Of a DNA stretch of 64,000 nt, positions 19,573 to 27,481 are shown in pieces (within the stretch, counting starts at the first letter, position 1; each line of letters opens with the position of its first letter). The translations under genes were made by a program, and so were the position numbers. Under the pieces are notes generated by a model. That model did no database searches and was not told the origin of the DNA. It saw only the letters and a program-made list of their open reading frames with translations. The stretch lies in contig CABZOI010000003.1 in the NCBI GenBank assembly GCA_902527245.1, positions 62,001-126,000 of the forward strand. Direction: 5' to 3'. Source of the DNA: an uncultured SAR92 cluster bacterium (GTDB taxonomy: Bacteria > Pseudomonadota > Gammaproteobacteria > Pseudomonadales > Porticoccaceae).

Positions 19573-20682
19573 GTGACTATAATTTCAAAATACCTTATCC
19601 GTGAAATTACTTTAGTTTCATTATCAATATGCGGGATTTTACTCCTGATATTGCTGAGTGGTCGATTAGTCAAATATCTCTCAACCGCTTTATCAGGGAA
19701 TATAGATCCAGAGATAATATTTGCGGTACTTGGTTATAGAATACCTGGATTTTTAGAGTTAGCGTTCCCCTTGGCTTTTTTGTTAGGGATTCTTCTCACC
19801 TTAGGTCGTTTGTATTCAGAGAATGAAATGAGTATTTTGCATGCGAGTGGAATTTCACTCTGGAAGTTACTTAGGTATATATTTGGTCTTGGATTGCTAT
19901 TTGCTTTCCTCACTGCGACATTGAGTTTATATTTATCACCGATGGGATCATCAAAAGCAGGATTAATTTTGAAAGTCCAAGATCAACGCAGTGATTTAGA
20001 TAAGATAACTGAGAAGAAATTTTACAAATTACCAGGAGACAAAGGTATTGTGTATGCTCAGCGAGTATCTGAAGACGGCGTTCTGAAACGTGTTTTTCTT
20101 TCATTGTCGAACAGCTCAACTAAATCCTCCAATAATAAGTCAGTCATCATTTTGTCAGATGAGGGACGCCAACAAGTCACAGAAAATGATGACAATAAAT
20201 TTTTAGTCCTGAATGATGGATATCGTTTCGTTGGAAATCCTGGAGAATACGATTATGAGATTACATATTTTAGAGACTACGCATCCAAGTTGGATAAGGC
20301 CAATAGTGCAATTACTAATCAAGAGGTAAGTTCATTTTCCACGGCTCAATTGGTCTCAATGAGTACTTCAGAGGCTCGAGCTGAGCTTCAATGGCGTTTA
20401 TCTTTACCTGTAATGATACTAGTTGTAGTATTTCTTGCTGTTTCTCTTAGTAAAACTGCCCCAAGACAAGGTAGATATGTGAGAGTTTTACCTGCGATTC
20501 TGATTTATTTCACGTACTACACAGCACTAAATTACGCTAGCCGATTAATTAGGTTTGATAAGCTTCCGAGCGAGTTCAATCTTTTATATGTACACCTTCT
20601 TTTTGTTATTTTAAGTTTAATACTTTTGCTCAGGCGAGAATTAAAAATCTCAGCTCGTCTGAGTTTGGGAGCAAAAAGTTGA
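19573..20682 (+). CDS. lptF: LPS export ABC transporter permease LptF
   Basis: Inner-membrane permease of the LptB2FGC machine that extracts lipopolysaccharide and passes it to the periplasmic bridge. The 369 residues show the LptF/G plan: three N-terminal membrane segments (about 10-35, 50-80, 95-125), a periplasmic beta-jellyroll (about 130-265), then three more segments. Start motif IISKYLIREITLV and SENEMSILHASGIS are characteristic of LptF. The start is GTG at 19573. The stop overlaps lptG as TTGA. It is divergent from pepA with a 77-nt spacer holding both promoters. Confidence 0.95.
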   Translation: MTIISKYLIREITLVSLSICGILLLILLSGRLVKYLSTALSGNIDPEIIFAVLGYRIPGFLELAFPLAFLLGILLTLGRLYSENEMSILHASGISLWKLLRYIFGLGLLFAFLTATLSLYLSPMGSSKAGLILKVQDQRSDLDKITEKKFYKLPGDKGIVYAQRVSEDGVLKRVFLSLSNSSTKSSNNKSVIILSDEGRQQVTENDDNKFLVLNDGYRFVGNPGEYDYEITYFRDYASKLDKANSAITNQEVSSFSTAQLVSMSTSEARAELQWRLSLPVMILVVVFLAVSLSKTAPRQGRYVRVLPAILIYFTYYTALNYASRLIRFDKLPSEFNLLYVHLLFVILSLILLLRRELKISARLSLGAKS

Positions 20683-21743
20683 AAATTTTCTCTAAGTTAA
20701 TCGCATTAATTATTCTGAAGTCTATATTCGTAACACTTTTTATTTTGGTCGGTCTTGATTCGTTGGCAGAATTGATTGATGAGTCAAAAATAATTAAAAA
20801 TAACTATGGCATTATTAATGTCACTCAATATGTTTTGACAAAAATTCCGTCGAGTATCTCTGAATATTTCCCTTTTGCCGTACTGATAGGCTGCCTGTTT
20901 GGCGTAGGTCAGCTCGCCTCTTCCAATGAGATATTAGTCATTAGGGCAACTGGGGTATCTAAGGTAAAAATTTTTAGTCTTGTATCAATACCCATTTTTT
21001 TTCTATTAGCTTTAGTTCTCGTTGCTGATGAGTATTTGAATCCCTACCTTGATCAAAAGGCGGAGGGGACTAGAGAATTTTTAAGACAAGGATCATCTTT
21101 TCAGACCTCTGTCGATGGACTTTGGATAAATAATGATGACCAGTTTATAAATGTTAATGCTGTATTTCCGGGTGGTATTCTGTATGGAGTCTCTCGTTAC
21201 AAATTTGACTCGGACAGAAAAATCATGAGTGCCAGTTATGCAAGTCGTGCGACTTACAACCAAAAAAGAAAAACTTGGACAGAAGAAAATGTTTCTTTAA
21301 CTAATTTAGACGCCTCGTATACAACGACAGAGAAATATGTAACCAGAAATTGGGAGACAGACCTCACACCCGAACTTTTGACTGTTAATTTTTTGCCACC
21401 AGAATCGTTGGGTATAAAAACCCTACAAAACCATATAGATTTTTTAGAGCAACAGAAAATTAATGCGGAATTATTCCGTCTGGTTTTATTTCAGAAGTTT
21501 TTAAACCCTTTCCTCGTGCTGGCGCTTACGCTCGTGGCCGTTGGGACGGCAATAGGGCCTCTGAGAGACAGCACTATGGGTTACCGTATATTTCTTGGTG
21601 TTACTGGAGGGATATTGTTAAAGCTATTCCAAGATCTGTCGAGTTCCTACATGCTGGTTTATGACTTGCCTGTAATCTATGGAGTTGTCTTACCTATCAT
21701 ATTTTGTTTAGTTTCGGGCGTCCTTCTAATTCGAACTAGATGA
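20679..21743 (+). CDS. lptG: LPS export ABC transporter permease LptG
   Basis: Second permease of the lipopolysaccharide exporter, forming a heterodimer with LptF. It has 354 residues with three membrane segments, a periplasmic domain (about 125-260) and three more membrane segments; EILVIRATGVSKVKIFSL is the coupling-helix region that contacts LptB. Translation starts at a TTG (20679-20681) overlapping the lptF stop, so it is likely translated by reinitiation. The ATPase LptB is not in this window. The 3' end is six bases from the convergent glpK stop. Confidence 0.95.
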   Translation: MKIFSKLIALIILKSIFVTLFILVGLDSLAELIDESKIIKNNYGIINVTQYVLTKIPSSISEYFPFAVLIGCLFGVGQLASSNEILVIRATGVSKVKIFSLVSIPIFFLLALVLVADEYLNPYLDQKAEGTREFLRQGSSFQTSVDGLWINNDDQFINVNAVFPGGILYGVSRYKFDSDRKIMSASYASRATYNQKRKTWTEENVSLTNLDASYTTTEKYVTRNWETDLTPELLTVNFLPPESLGIKTLQNHIDFLEQQKINAELFRLVLFQKFLNPFLVLALTLVAVGTAIGPLRDSTMGYRIFLGVTGGILLKLFQDLSSSYMLVYDLPVIYGVVLPIIFCLVSGVLLIRTR

Positions 21744-21749
21744 CCACAT

Positions 21750-23261
21750 TTAGCTTTTATAATCTGGATTCTTTATTAAGGTATTAACGTGGTTGTGCCA
21801 AGTTGCAATCTTGGAGTTCCTGACAGATTCACACATGTTTCCCGTAAAATGTCGTGACCGTGACCAAGAGCGATAAAATTCATTTTGATTAGGCCATACG
21901 TCGAAATGGCTGCCAGCAATCCAAGCGGCTCCAAGCGCTGTTGTCTCTTGTATCGTTGGGCATTCGATAATCATGTCTAAAATATCTGCTAATCTTTGCA
22001 TCATCCAATTATTACTTGACATGCCACCATCAACTCGCAACGTGATGCTACTCGCATCCTGCCAATCAGCTTTCATTGCCTCCAACAAATCATATGTTTG
22101 GTAACAAACTGCTTCCAGAGCTGCAGTCATCAAGTCCGCATCAGATGAATCTCGCGTTAGCCCAAAAATTGCTCCTCTCACATTTGGATTCCAATATGGA
22201 GCTCCTAAACCAGTGAATGCGGGTACCATGAAAACACTGCTATTTTCATTGGCCTGGGCCGCGAGCAAATCGCTCTCAGATGCACTTTTTATGATTTTGA
22301 GCCCATCACGCAACCATTGGACTGATGTGCCGGCATTGAAAATTGATCCTTCAAGCGCATATTTTTTCTCACCATCCAATTGACTCGCTATGGTTGTGAG
22401 TAGTCTGTTTTTTGAAAATACAGGTTTGTTACCCGTATTTAATAACATAAAACAACCAGTTCCATATGTTGATTTCACCATACCTTTTTTAAAACAGGCT
22501 TGCCCGATTGCAGCTGATTGCTGATCGCCACAAACACCACAGATAGGAATTTTTGTTCCCATGTAGTTTGTTATACCGAATGTATAACCAGAATCATAAA
22601 CTTTTGGTAATATTGATCTAGGCACCCTGAAAATTGAAAGTAATTCATCATCCCAATCTCCCTCAGTAATATTAAACAGCATTGTTCTGGAGGCATTTGT
22701 CGCATCAGTTAAATGAGGGTTTCCACTACATAAATTCCACAAAAGCCAAGTATCAATTGTTCCAAAAGCTAGTTCACCATTGTCTGCTCTTTCTCGGGCC
22801 CCATTTACATTATCTAAAATCCATGCAATTTTTGTTGCGGAGAAGTAAGGATCGATTGTAAGACCTGTCTTATCTCGTATTAGTGAATCATAACCATTTG
22901 CTCTTAGTTCTTTGCAGAGATCCCCAGTTCTTCGATCTTGCCAGACTATTGCGTTGTAAATTGGTTTCCCAGATTTTTTATCCCAAACGACAGCCGTCTC
23001 TCTTTGATTAGTAATTCCTATCGTAGCGATTTCAGACGATAGGATCTCTTTGTTGCGGGCAGCTGATTGAGAGGTCTCTATCACTGTTTGAAGAATTTCA
23101 AGTGCGTCATGTTCTACCCATCCTGATTTCGGAAATATTTGTCTGAATTCTTTTTGGTGGACACTTCTAATTTTGAAACTTGAGTCAAAGATAATTGCTC
23201 GAGATGAAGTGGTCCCCTGATCTATAGAAAGGACATAACTATCTTTCTTTCTATTCGCCAT
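21750..23261 (-). CDS. glpK: Glycerol kinase
   Basis: ATP-dependent kinase making glycerol 3-phosphate. FGGY-family signatures include LSIDQGTTSSRAIIFD at the N-terminus, ITNQRETAVVWD, YGTGCFMLLNTG and the C-terminal ALGAAWIAG stretch. The start is placed at ATG 23261 (503 residues, family norm about 500); a GTG 12 bases upstream is possible. Either start overlaps the end of the upstream RDD gene (stop at 23251), so the two are co-transcribed. No glpD, glpF or glpR lies nearby, so glycerol 3-phosphate may go to phospholipid synthesis as well as catabolism. Confidence 0.96.
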   Translation of the reverse strand: MANRKKDSYVLSIDQGTTSSRAIIFDSSFKIRSVHQKEFRQIFPKSGWVEHDALEILQTVIETSQSAARNKEILSSEIATIGITNQRETAVVWDKKSGKPIYNAIVWQDRRTGDLCKELRANGYDSLIRDKTGLTIDPYFSATKIAWILDNVNGARERADNGELAFGTIDTWLLWNLCSGNPHLTDATNASRTMLFNITEGDWDDELLSIFRVPRSILPKVYDSGYTFGITNYMGTKIPICGVCGDQQSAAIGQACFKKGMVKSTYGTGCFMLLNTGNKPVFSKNRLLTTIASQLDGEKKYALEGSIFNAGTSVQWLRDGLKIIKSASESDLLAAQANENSSVFMVPAFTGLGAPYWNPNVRGAIFGLTRDSSDADLMTAALEAVCYQTYDLLEAMKADWQDASSITLRVDGGMSSNNWMMQRLADILDMIIECPTIQETTALGAAWIAGSHFDVWPNQNEFYRSWSRSRHFTGNMCESVRNSKIATWHNHVNTLIKNPDYKS

Positions 23262-23736
23262 TTTTACTTTCACTCTTTAGTGAACTTAGTATTACTTTTG
23301 TATTTGACAATTCATCTTGCAAACAACTTTTTCGTTTAGAAAAAAAATACCACCAATATCCGAATCCAAGACAAGCAAGAGAGAAAAAAGAAAAAATCAG
23401 CCTACTCAAACATTGTGATCGGGTTACGAGCTCCCCATTGTCTTGTACTAATTTTATATTCCATGCTTTCATTCCAAGTGTTTGTCCTTGTTTTCGCCAA
23501 CAAAAGTAAAAATAGCTACTCAAAGCAAAAATCATTAATGAAACCAACAGAATTTGAAGAGGTAAGTTAAAGCCAAGCCAATGATCGTTTAATCCATATA
23601 CTAGTATTCTTAGGGGTAAGAAAAATATCATTACTACGCCCATAAAAATTCCAAACAATGGAAACAGGTCATAAACGATTGCCATTAGTCTTCGAATTAG
23701 ATTAGCGTTAGGATGGTTTTTTAAAGGGACTGGCAA
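23251..23736 (-). CDS. RDD-family membrane protein
   Basis: A 161-residue integral membrane protein of the RDD family, whose molecular function is mostly unknown (some members affect ion transport or stress tolerance). NLIRRLMAIVYDLFPL carries the Arg and Asp that name the family; hydrophobic segments lie at about 22-45, 58-78 and 110-130, and GQTLGMKAWNIKLVQDNG is the second conserved block. The start is a TTG at 23734-23736 with a strong AGGAG nine to ten bases upstream, the clearest Shine-Dalgarno supporting a non-ATG start in the window. An RDD gene near lptFG is common in gammaproteobacteria. Confidence 0.85.
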   Translation of the reverse strand: MPVPLKNHPNANLIRRLMAIVYDLFPLFGIFMGVVMIFFLPLRILVYGLNDHWLGFNLPLQILLVSLMIFALSSYFYFCWRKQGQTLGMKAWNIKLVQDNGELVTRSQCLSRLIFSFFSLACLGFGYWWYFFSKRKSCLQDELSNTKVILSSLKSESKNGE

Positions 23737-23798
23737 ATCTCTCTCCTGAGATTAAAATAATAATATGAATTAAATATTCAAGGATTCGTCCGAGTATA

Positions 23799-23817
23799 TT
23801 TGGTTACTGAAACCAAA
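23799..23817. repeat. Inverted repeat in the divergent RDD/rlmB promoter region
   Basis: TTTGGTT and AACCAAA form a perfect 7-bp inverted repeat with a 5-nt spacer, 29 nt before the rlmB ATG and between two divergent genes. It could be an operator or an mRNA hairpin. No T-run follows, so it is not an intrinsic terminator. Confidence 0.4.
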
Positions 23818-23845
23818 AGCAAGTGACAACTTTTAGGAGCACATA

Positions 23846-24577
23846 ATGAAGAATTGGATCTATGGTATCAATACTGTGAGTGAAATCATTCAATCTTCGC
23901 CAAAAAGTATTAGTGAGTTTTGTTGTTTAGAGAATTCTAAAAATCCAAGGTTAAATAAACTGTGCTCAATGGCTGAGGATAAAGGAATTACCGTGGATTT
24001 TATTGATATTGGAGAGTTAAATTTAAGAGCTAAGGGAAATCACCAAGGTGTTGCGGTATGTTGTGAAGTGAAAGAAACTCTATCTGAAAGGGATCTTGTA
24101 AGTTTAGTGAAGCAGCACAGTGCAGATAGCTTATTGCTTATCTTGGATGGAATTCATGATCCGCATAATTTTGGTGCTTGTCTTCGCTCTGCCCTTGCAG
24201 CTGGCGCCCATGCGGTTGTTATTCCAAAGGCTAGATCTGTTGGGGTAACACCGGTTGTTAGAAAAGTTGCTTGTGGGGCTGCTGAAATTGTCCCGATCGC
24301 TGTAGTACCTAACCTAAATAGAGTGATAAAAAGATTAAAAGAAGAGGGGATCTGGTTTGTTGGAGCCTCGTCGAATTCCAAAGCTCGACTCTATGATGTT
24401 GACCTCAAGGGACCAGTAGGTATCATTCTTGGTGGTGAGGAGAAAGGTCTTAGGCAATCTACTGAGAGGCATTGTGACATTGTTTGTAAAATACCGATGA
24501 TGAATGAAGTTGAAAGTCTAAATGTTTCGGTTGCAACGGGCATTTATCTCTTTGAAACGTTGAGGCAAAGACTATGA
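23846..24577 (+). CDS. rlmB: 23S rRNA (guanosine-2'-O-)-methyltransferase RlmB
   Basis: SpoU/TrmH-family enzyme that methylates the 2'-O of G2251 in 23S rRNA. At 243 residues it has the N-terminal substrate-binding domain (YGINTVSEII to about residue 80) and the trefoil-knot SPOUT domain with LDGIHDPHNFGACLRSA, ILGGEEKGLR and the C-terminal MMNEVESLNVSVATGIYLFE (core NEVESLNVSVA), which form the SAM-binding knot. ATG 23846 is preceded by AGGAG (TTTTAGGAGCACATAATG context). rnr, its usual neighbour, is absent. Confidence 0.93.
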   Translation: MKNWIYGINTVSEIIQSSPKSISEFCCLENSKNPRLNKLCSMAEDKGITVDFIDIGELNLRAKGNHQGVAVCCEVKETLSERDLVSLVKQHSADSLLLILDGIHDPHNFGACLRSALAAGAHAVVIPKARSVGVTPVVRKVACGAAEIVPIAVVPNLNRVIKRLKEEGIWFVGASSNSKARLYDVDLKGPVGIILGGEEKGLRQSTERHCDIVCKIPMMNEVESLNVSVATGIYLFETLRQRL

Positions 24578-24671
24578 TGCTACTCTTTAACTAAAAAGAA
24601 GACTTTTTGCTGATATTTTTTTTCAAAATTAGATGATAGTATAAAAAGTCACAAGAGGTGTGACATTAAGA

Positions 24672-25232
24672 ATGATTAACAATATAAACATCCCAAATTC
24701 GATAACATGTCTAAGAATTTTCTTCATTCCTATCCTCGCTCTATTAGCGATAAAAGATATGAAAAATACCTTTCTATTTTTTTTGGGATGTTCGTTCCTG
24801 AGTGATGTATTAGATGGCTATTTGGCGCGATTGCTAAATCAGACTTCAGATCTAGGAGCTAAATTGGATAGTGTTGCTGATACGTTGACTTACGCAATGA
24901 TGATATTTGGGTTGTATTCACTTTGGCCTTATCAATACACTGAACACGCAGTGTTTGTCTATGTAGCTATTCTCTGCTATCTGCTGACGATTTTGATCTC
25001 CGCGTTCAAGTTTGGACAGATACCAAGTTATCACACGCTTGGTGCCAAGTTAGCAGCGGTTTTTTTAGCCCCAGCTTATTTTGGCTTGGTCTTATTTGAT
25101 ATCGGTATCTGGTTTAAGTTAGTTGTAGTCTTTTACGCTTTAGTAGCGATAGAGGAACTCATAATAACATTCATACTAAAACGTCCTGAAAAAAACATTA
25201 ATTCTGTATTTGTCTTATTTAGAAGAATATAA
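24672..25232 (+). CDS. CDP-alcohol phosphatidyltransferase, PgsA-like
   Basis: Membrane enzyme that transfers a phosphatidyl group from CDP-diacylglycerol to an alcohol, most likely glycerol 3-phosphate in cardiolipin/phosphatidylglycerol synthesis. The signature DG-x2-AR-x8-G-x3-D-x3-D is complete: DGYLARLLNQTSDLGAKLDSVAD (first half DGYLAR, last aspartates in LDSVAD). Several membrane helices follow. I choose ATG 24672 (186 residues), giving the family-like start MINNINIPNSITCLRIF; GTG 24660 is possible. The paralogue at 33178 is a clearer PssA. Exact acceptor is not provable by eye, so no symbol is given. Confidence 0.82.
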   Translation: MINNINIPNSITCLRIFFIPILALLAIKDMKNTFLFFLGCSFLSDVLDGYLARLLNQTSDLGAKLDSVADTLTYAMMIFGLYSLWPYQYTEHAVFVYVAILCYLLTILISAFKFGQIPSYHTLGAKLAAVFLAPAYFGLVLFDIGIWFKLVVVFYALVAIEELIITFILKRPEKNINSVFVLFRRI

Positions 25233-25250
25233 GTTTTTTTTGTTTTCAAG

Positions 25251-25279
25251 TTGCAACAAAAAAATGAAATCATTACAAT
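25251..25279 (+). promoter_or_regulatory. Candidate sigma-70 promoter of the rpsF operon
   Basis: TTGCAA (25251-25256) and TACAAT (25274-25279) are separated by exactly 17 nt and lie about 95 nt upstream of rpsF. The -10 matches consensus at five of six bases and the -35 at four of six. Transcription would begin near 25286, giving a leader of about 90 nt. Confidence 0.55.
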
Positions 25280-25295
25280 TTCGACCTCTGCGCGC

Positions 25296-25311
25296 GAACG
25301 TTTTGGCGTTC
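25296..25311 (+). promoter_or_regulatory. Hairpin in the rpsF leader
   Basis: GAACG (25296-25300) and CGTTC (25307-25311) form a 5-bp stem with loop TTTTGG. It lies within the predicted leader of the rpsF-rpsR transcript. Many bacteria regulate this operon through an S6:S18-binding leader; I cannot confirm that motif here, so a regulatory role is only a possibility. Confidence 0.3.
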
Positions 25312-25375
25312 TAGCTCCTTGTTTTACTGGCGAACCTGATTCTGCTGGAAAACTAACAACCCATAAGGAGGAAAA

Positions 25376-25864
25376 ATGAGACATTACGAAGTAGTTTTTT
25401 TGGTGCATCCTGATCAGAGTGAACAGGTGCCTGGCATGATCGAGCGATATTCGCAAATTATCACCAAATCCAAAGGGAAAATTCATAGAATTGAAGACTG
25501 GGGACGAAGACACCTAGCTTATCCCATAAATAAAGTACACAAAGCACATTATGCGCTTATGAACATAGAGTGTGATCAGAAACCTTTATCCGAGTTAAAT
25601 GAAAGTTTTCGTTATAACGATGCAGTATTGAGAACCATGGTTATTAAAAGAAAAGGTCCAATAACTGAAGAATCGTCAATTATGCGAGCTGAGAGAAAGG
25701 AAAGAGCGGAGAAGGAAGCGAGAGAAGTAAAAACTGTTTCTTCCGCCGAAAAAAATGAGGCGGTCGAGAAAGCCGAGAATGTGATTGAGCCTGAAACTCC
25801 AGCTGAGAATGGTCTTGTAGAAGGACGATCTGAGGAAAATACACCAACGAAGGTGGAGGAATAA
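25376..25864 (+). CDS. rpsF: 30S ribosomal protein S6, with long charged C-terminal tail
   Basis: S6 binds S18 and 16S rRNA in the platform of the small subunit. Residues 1-100 are canonical ([49 protein letters not shown]). Residues from about 105 to 162 are a low-complexity, Glu/Lys/Ala-rich extension. E. coli S6 has a post-translationally glutamylated tail, but this encoded extension is longer. The start has an excellent Shine-Dalgarno, AAGGAGG, five bases before the ATG. rpsR begins three bases after the stop. Confidence 0.97.
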   Translation: MRHYEVVFLVHPDQSEQVPGMIERYSQIITKSKGKIHRIEDWGRRHLAYPINKVHKAHYALMNIECDQKPLSELNESFRYNDAVLRTMVIKRKGPITEESSIMRAERKERAEKEAREVKTVSSAEKNEAVEKAENVIEPETPAENGLVEGRSEENTPTKVEE

Positions 25865-25866
25865 TA

Positions 25867-26094
25867 ATGGCTAAGTTTGTAAGACGCAGAAAGTTCTGTA
25901 AGTTCACTGCTGAAGGAATAAAAGAAATTGATTACAAGGATCTTGATATTCTAAAAGGATTCGTGTCGGAAAGTGGAAAAATTGTACCAAGCCGAATAAC
26001 AGGCACGAAATCTCGTTATCAGAGACAACTATCTGAAGCAATAAAACGCGCGCGTTACATTGCATTGTTGCCATACACAGATAGTCACAAATAA
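25867..26094 (+). CDS. rpsR: 30S ribosomal protein S18
   Basis: Small platform protein that dimerises with S6. The 75-residue sequence [17 protein letters not shown] with [18 protein letters not shown] and [14 protein letters not shown] is unmistakable. It starts Met-Ala, so after Met removal it exposes the N-terminal alanine that RimI acetylates; a rimI gene is at 36015 in this window. It is coupled to rpsF by a two-base spacer. Confidence 0.98.
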   Translation: MAKFVRRRKFCKFTAEGIKEIDYKDLDILKGFVSESGKIVPSRITGTKSRYQRQLSEAIKRARYIALLPYTDSHK

Positions 26095-26103
26095 TCCATT
26101 TTT

Positions 26104-26955
26104 ATGTATTTTTTAGCTTCGTTTGTAATGCGCGGCCGCTTGCACGCATACGTGGTGGCAGCGGTAGGGAATGCTGTGCCTTTCATTTCTCCAGCCACCG
26201 TAGGTTTGGTTTCTCTACGAAAAGGAGTTCTAGAGGGCTCCTTGGTGAGTCTTTGGGGGTTGTTGCCACTTATAGTGGCCTATTATTATGGTAGCTCTGA
26301 TAACTTCTTATCACTTTTGTCTGCAGTTAACCTTTTGAACGTTCTCTTTGTAACCTACATTTTAAGTTTCCGTGGTGATTGGGGAACAACTTTATTCTAC
26401 TTGGTATTTTCGAGCTTTATTTTGATGTCTGGCATATTACTGTTGTTCAAAGGTGATTTTACCTCATTAGTGATTAGAATATCAGAAGCCTTTAAAAACG
26501 TGTCTCAGTCCGGAAATATATCAATAGAGGCACCGTCTGAGCGGACTATATCTGCATTAATGCTGTGGACTTTGGCACTAAATACTTTTATTGGTGTTAT
26601 CATTGCTCGATGGTGGCAAGCATTATTGTATAATCCAGGGGGATTTGGCGAGGAGTTTCAAGGGCTTAAAATAAAAAAAATACCTGCGGTGATAATTGTT
26701 TTATCTTTTTTGGTGTTTAGCGTCTTATTTAGTGATTATTCGTTATGGGCTCAATTGATTTTGTTTCCGATGCTTATAAGCGGAATAGCTTTGCTCCACT
26801 GGATTGTGCGCGATAGAAATTTGGGCAAAGGTGTATTATTTGTTTCCTATTTTGCATTGGTATTTTTCACCCCTTTTGTCGCTGCAATATTTGTATTTCT
26901 GGGAACACTAGATTGTTTTGTTAACCTTAGAGATAAATTAAGTTATCAGTCATAA
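26104..26955 (+). CDS. DUF2232-type polytopic membrane protein
   Basis: A 283-residue very hydrophobic protein with about eight predicted membrane segments and no catalytic motif that I recognise. Location between rpsR and rplI is typical of a DUF2232/YybS-like membrane protein in Pseudomonas-type genomes, and length fits. Function unknown. The visible soluble loop is short (about 135-155, SQSGNISIEAPSERT). ATG 26104 lies nine bases after rpsR; rplI follows after 18 nt, so it belongs to the ribosomal-protein operon. Confidence 0.75.
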   Translation: MYFLASFVMRGRLHAYVVAAVGNAVPFISPATVGLVSLRKGVLEGSLVSLWGLLPLIVAYYYGSSDNFLSLLSAVNLLNVLFVTYILSFRGDWGTTLFYLVFSSFILMSGILLLFKGDFTSLVIRISEAFKNVSQSGNISIEAPSERTISALMLWTLALNTFIGVIIARWWQALLYNPGGFGEEFQGLKIKKIPAVIIVLSFLVFSVLFSDYSLWAQLILFPMLISGIALLHWIVRDRNLGKGVLFVSYFALVFFTPFVAAIFVFLGTLDCFVNLRDKLSYQS

Positions 26956-26976
26956 CATATAGTCAGAGGATTTATG

Positions 26977-27426
26977 ATGGAAGTCATTCTTTTAGAAAAA
27001 ATTGGAAAGCTTGGAGATATTGGTGATACTGTCAAAGTAAAGGCAGGATTTGGTCGAAATTTTTTGGTACCCCATGGGAAGGCAGTTTATGCCACGAAAG
27101 ATAACTTAAAGGCTTTCGAGGAGCGTCGTGCAGATCTAGAAAAACAGGAAGCAGAGAAACTCGCATTGGCAAATAAACGATCTGAGAAAATTGCAGCTCT
27201 TGGAACCATAATAATCAAGGCAGTTGTTGGAGAAGAAGGGAAGTTATTTGGTTCAGTCGGAGTTAGAGAGATCGAGGAGGCGATTAATGCTGCGGGTGGT
27301 GAGGTAAGTAGAAATGAGATTAATCTTCCAGATGGTGCTTACAAGCAAATTGGTGAATTTCTTGTCGATATCCAATTACACTCTGATGTGACTTTATCTG
27401 TGAAGGTGTTAATTGAGCCTGAATAG
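26977..27426 (+). CDS. rplI: 50S ribosomal protein L9
   Basis: Two-domain protein with a long connecting helix, at the base of the L1 stalk. MEVILLEKIGKLGDIGDTVKVKAGFGRNFLVP is the N-terminal rRNA-binding domain (core GDTVKVKAGFGRNFLVP), and the C-terminal domain has GEEGKLFGSVGVREIEEAI. Two consecutive ATGs occur (26974, 26977); I choose the second because AGAGG is seven bases before it and MEVILLEK is the usual start. 149 residues, normal length. Confidence 0.96.
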   Translation: MEVILLEKIGKLGDIGDTVKVKAGFGRNFLVPHGKAVYATKDNLKAFEERRADLEKQEAEKLALANKRSEKIAALGTIIIKAVVGEEGKLFGSVGVREIEEAINAAGGEVSRNEINLPDGAYKQIGEFLVDIQLHSDVTLSVKVLIEPE

Positions 27427-27481
27427 TATTTTATGCTAACTTAGTTGCTTGCTTTGGCCAAGGAAAGCGGTCACCGTCATT

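Noticed and set aside
24593-24608. AAAAAG-AAGA-CTTTTT hairpin after rlmB as an intrinsic terminator
   Set aside because: The stem is almost all A-T and no T-run follows directly; too weak to call.
25235-25264. T-rich/A-rich inverted repeat after the phosphatidyltransferase gene as a terminator
   Set aside because: Ten pairs, but only one G-C; a 10-nt loop. Partly overlaps a better-supported promoter (25251-25279).
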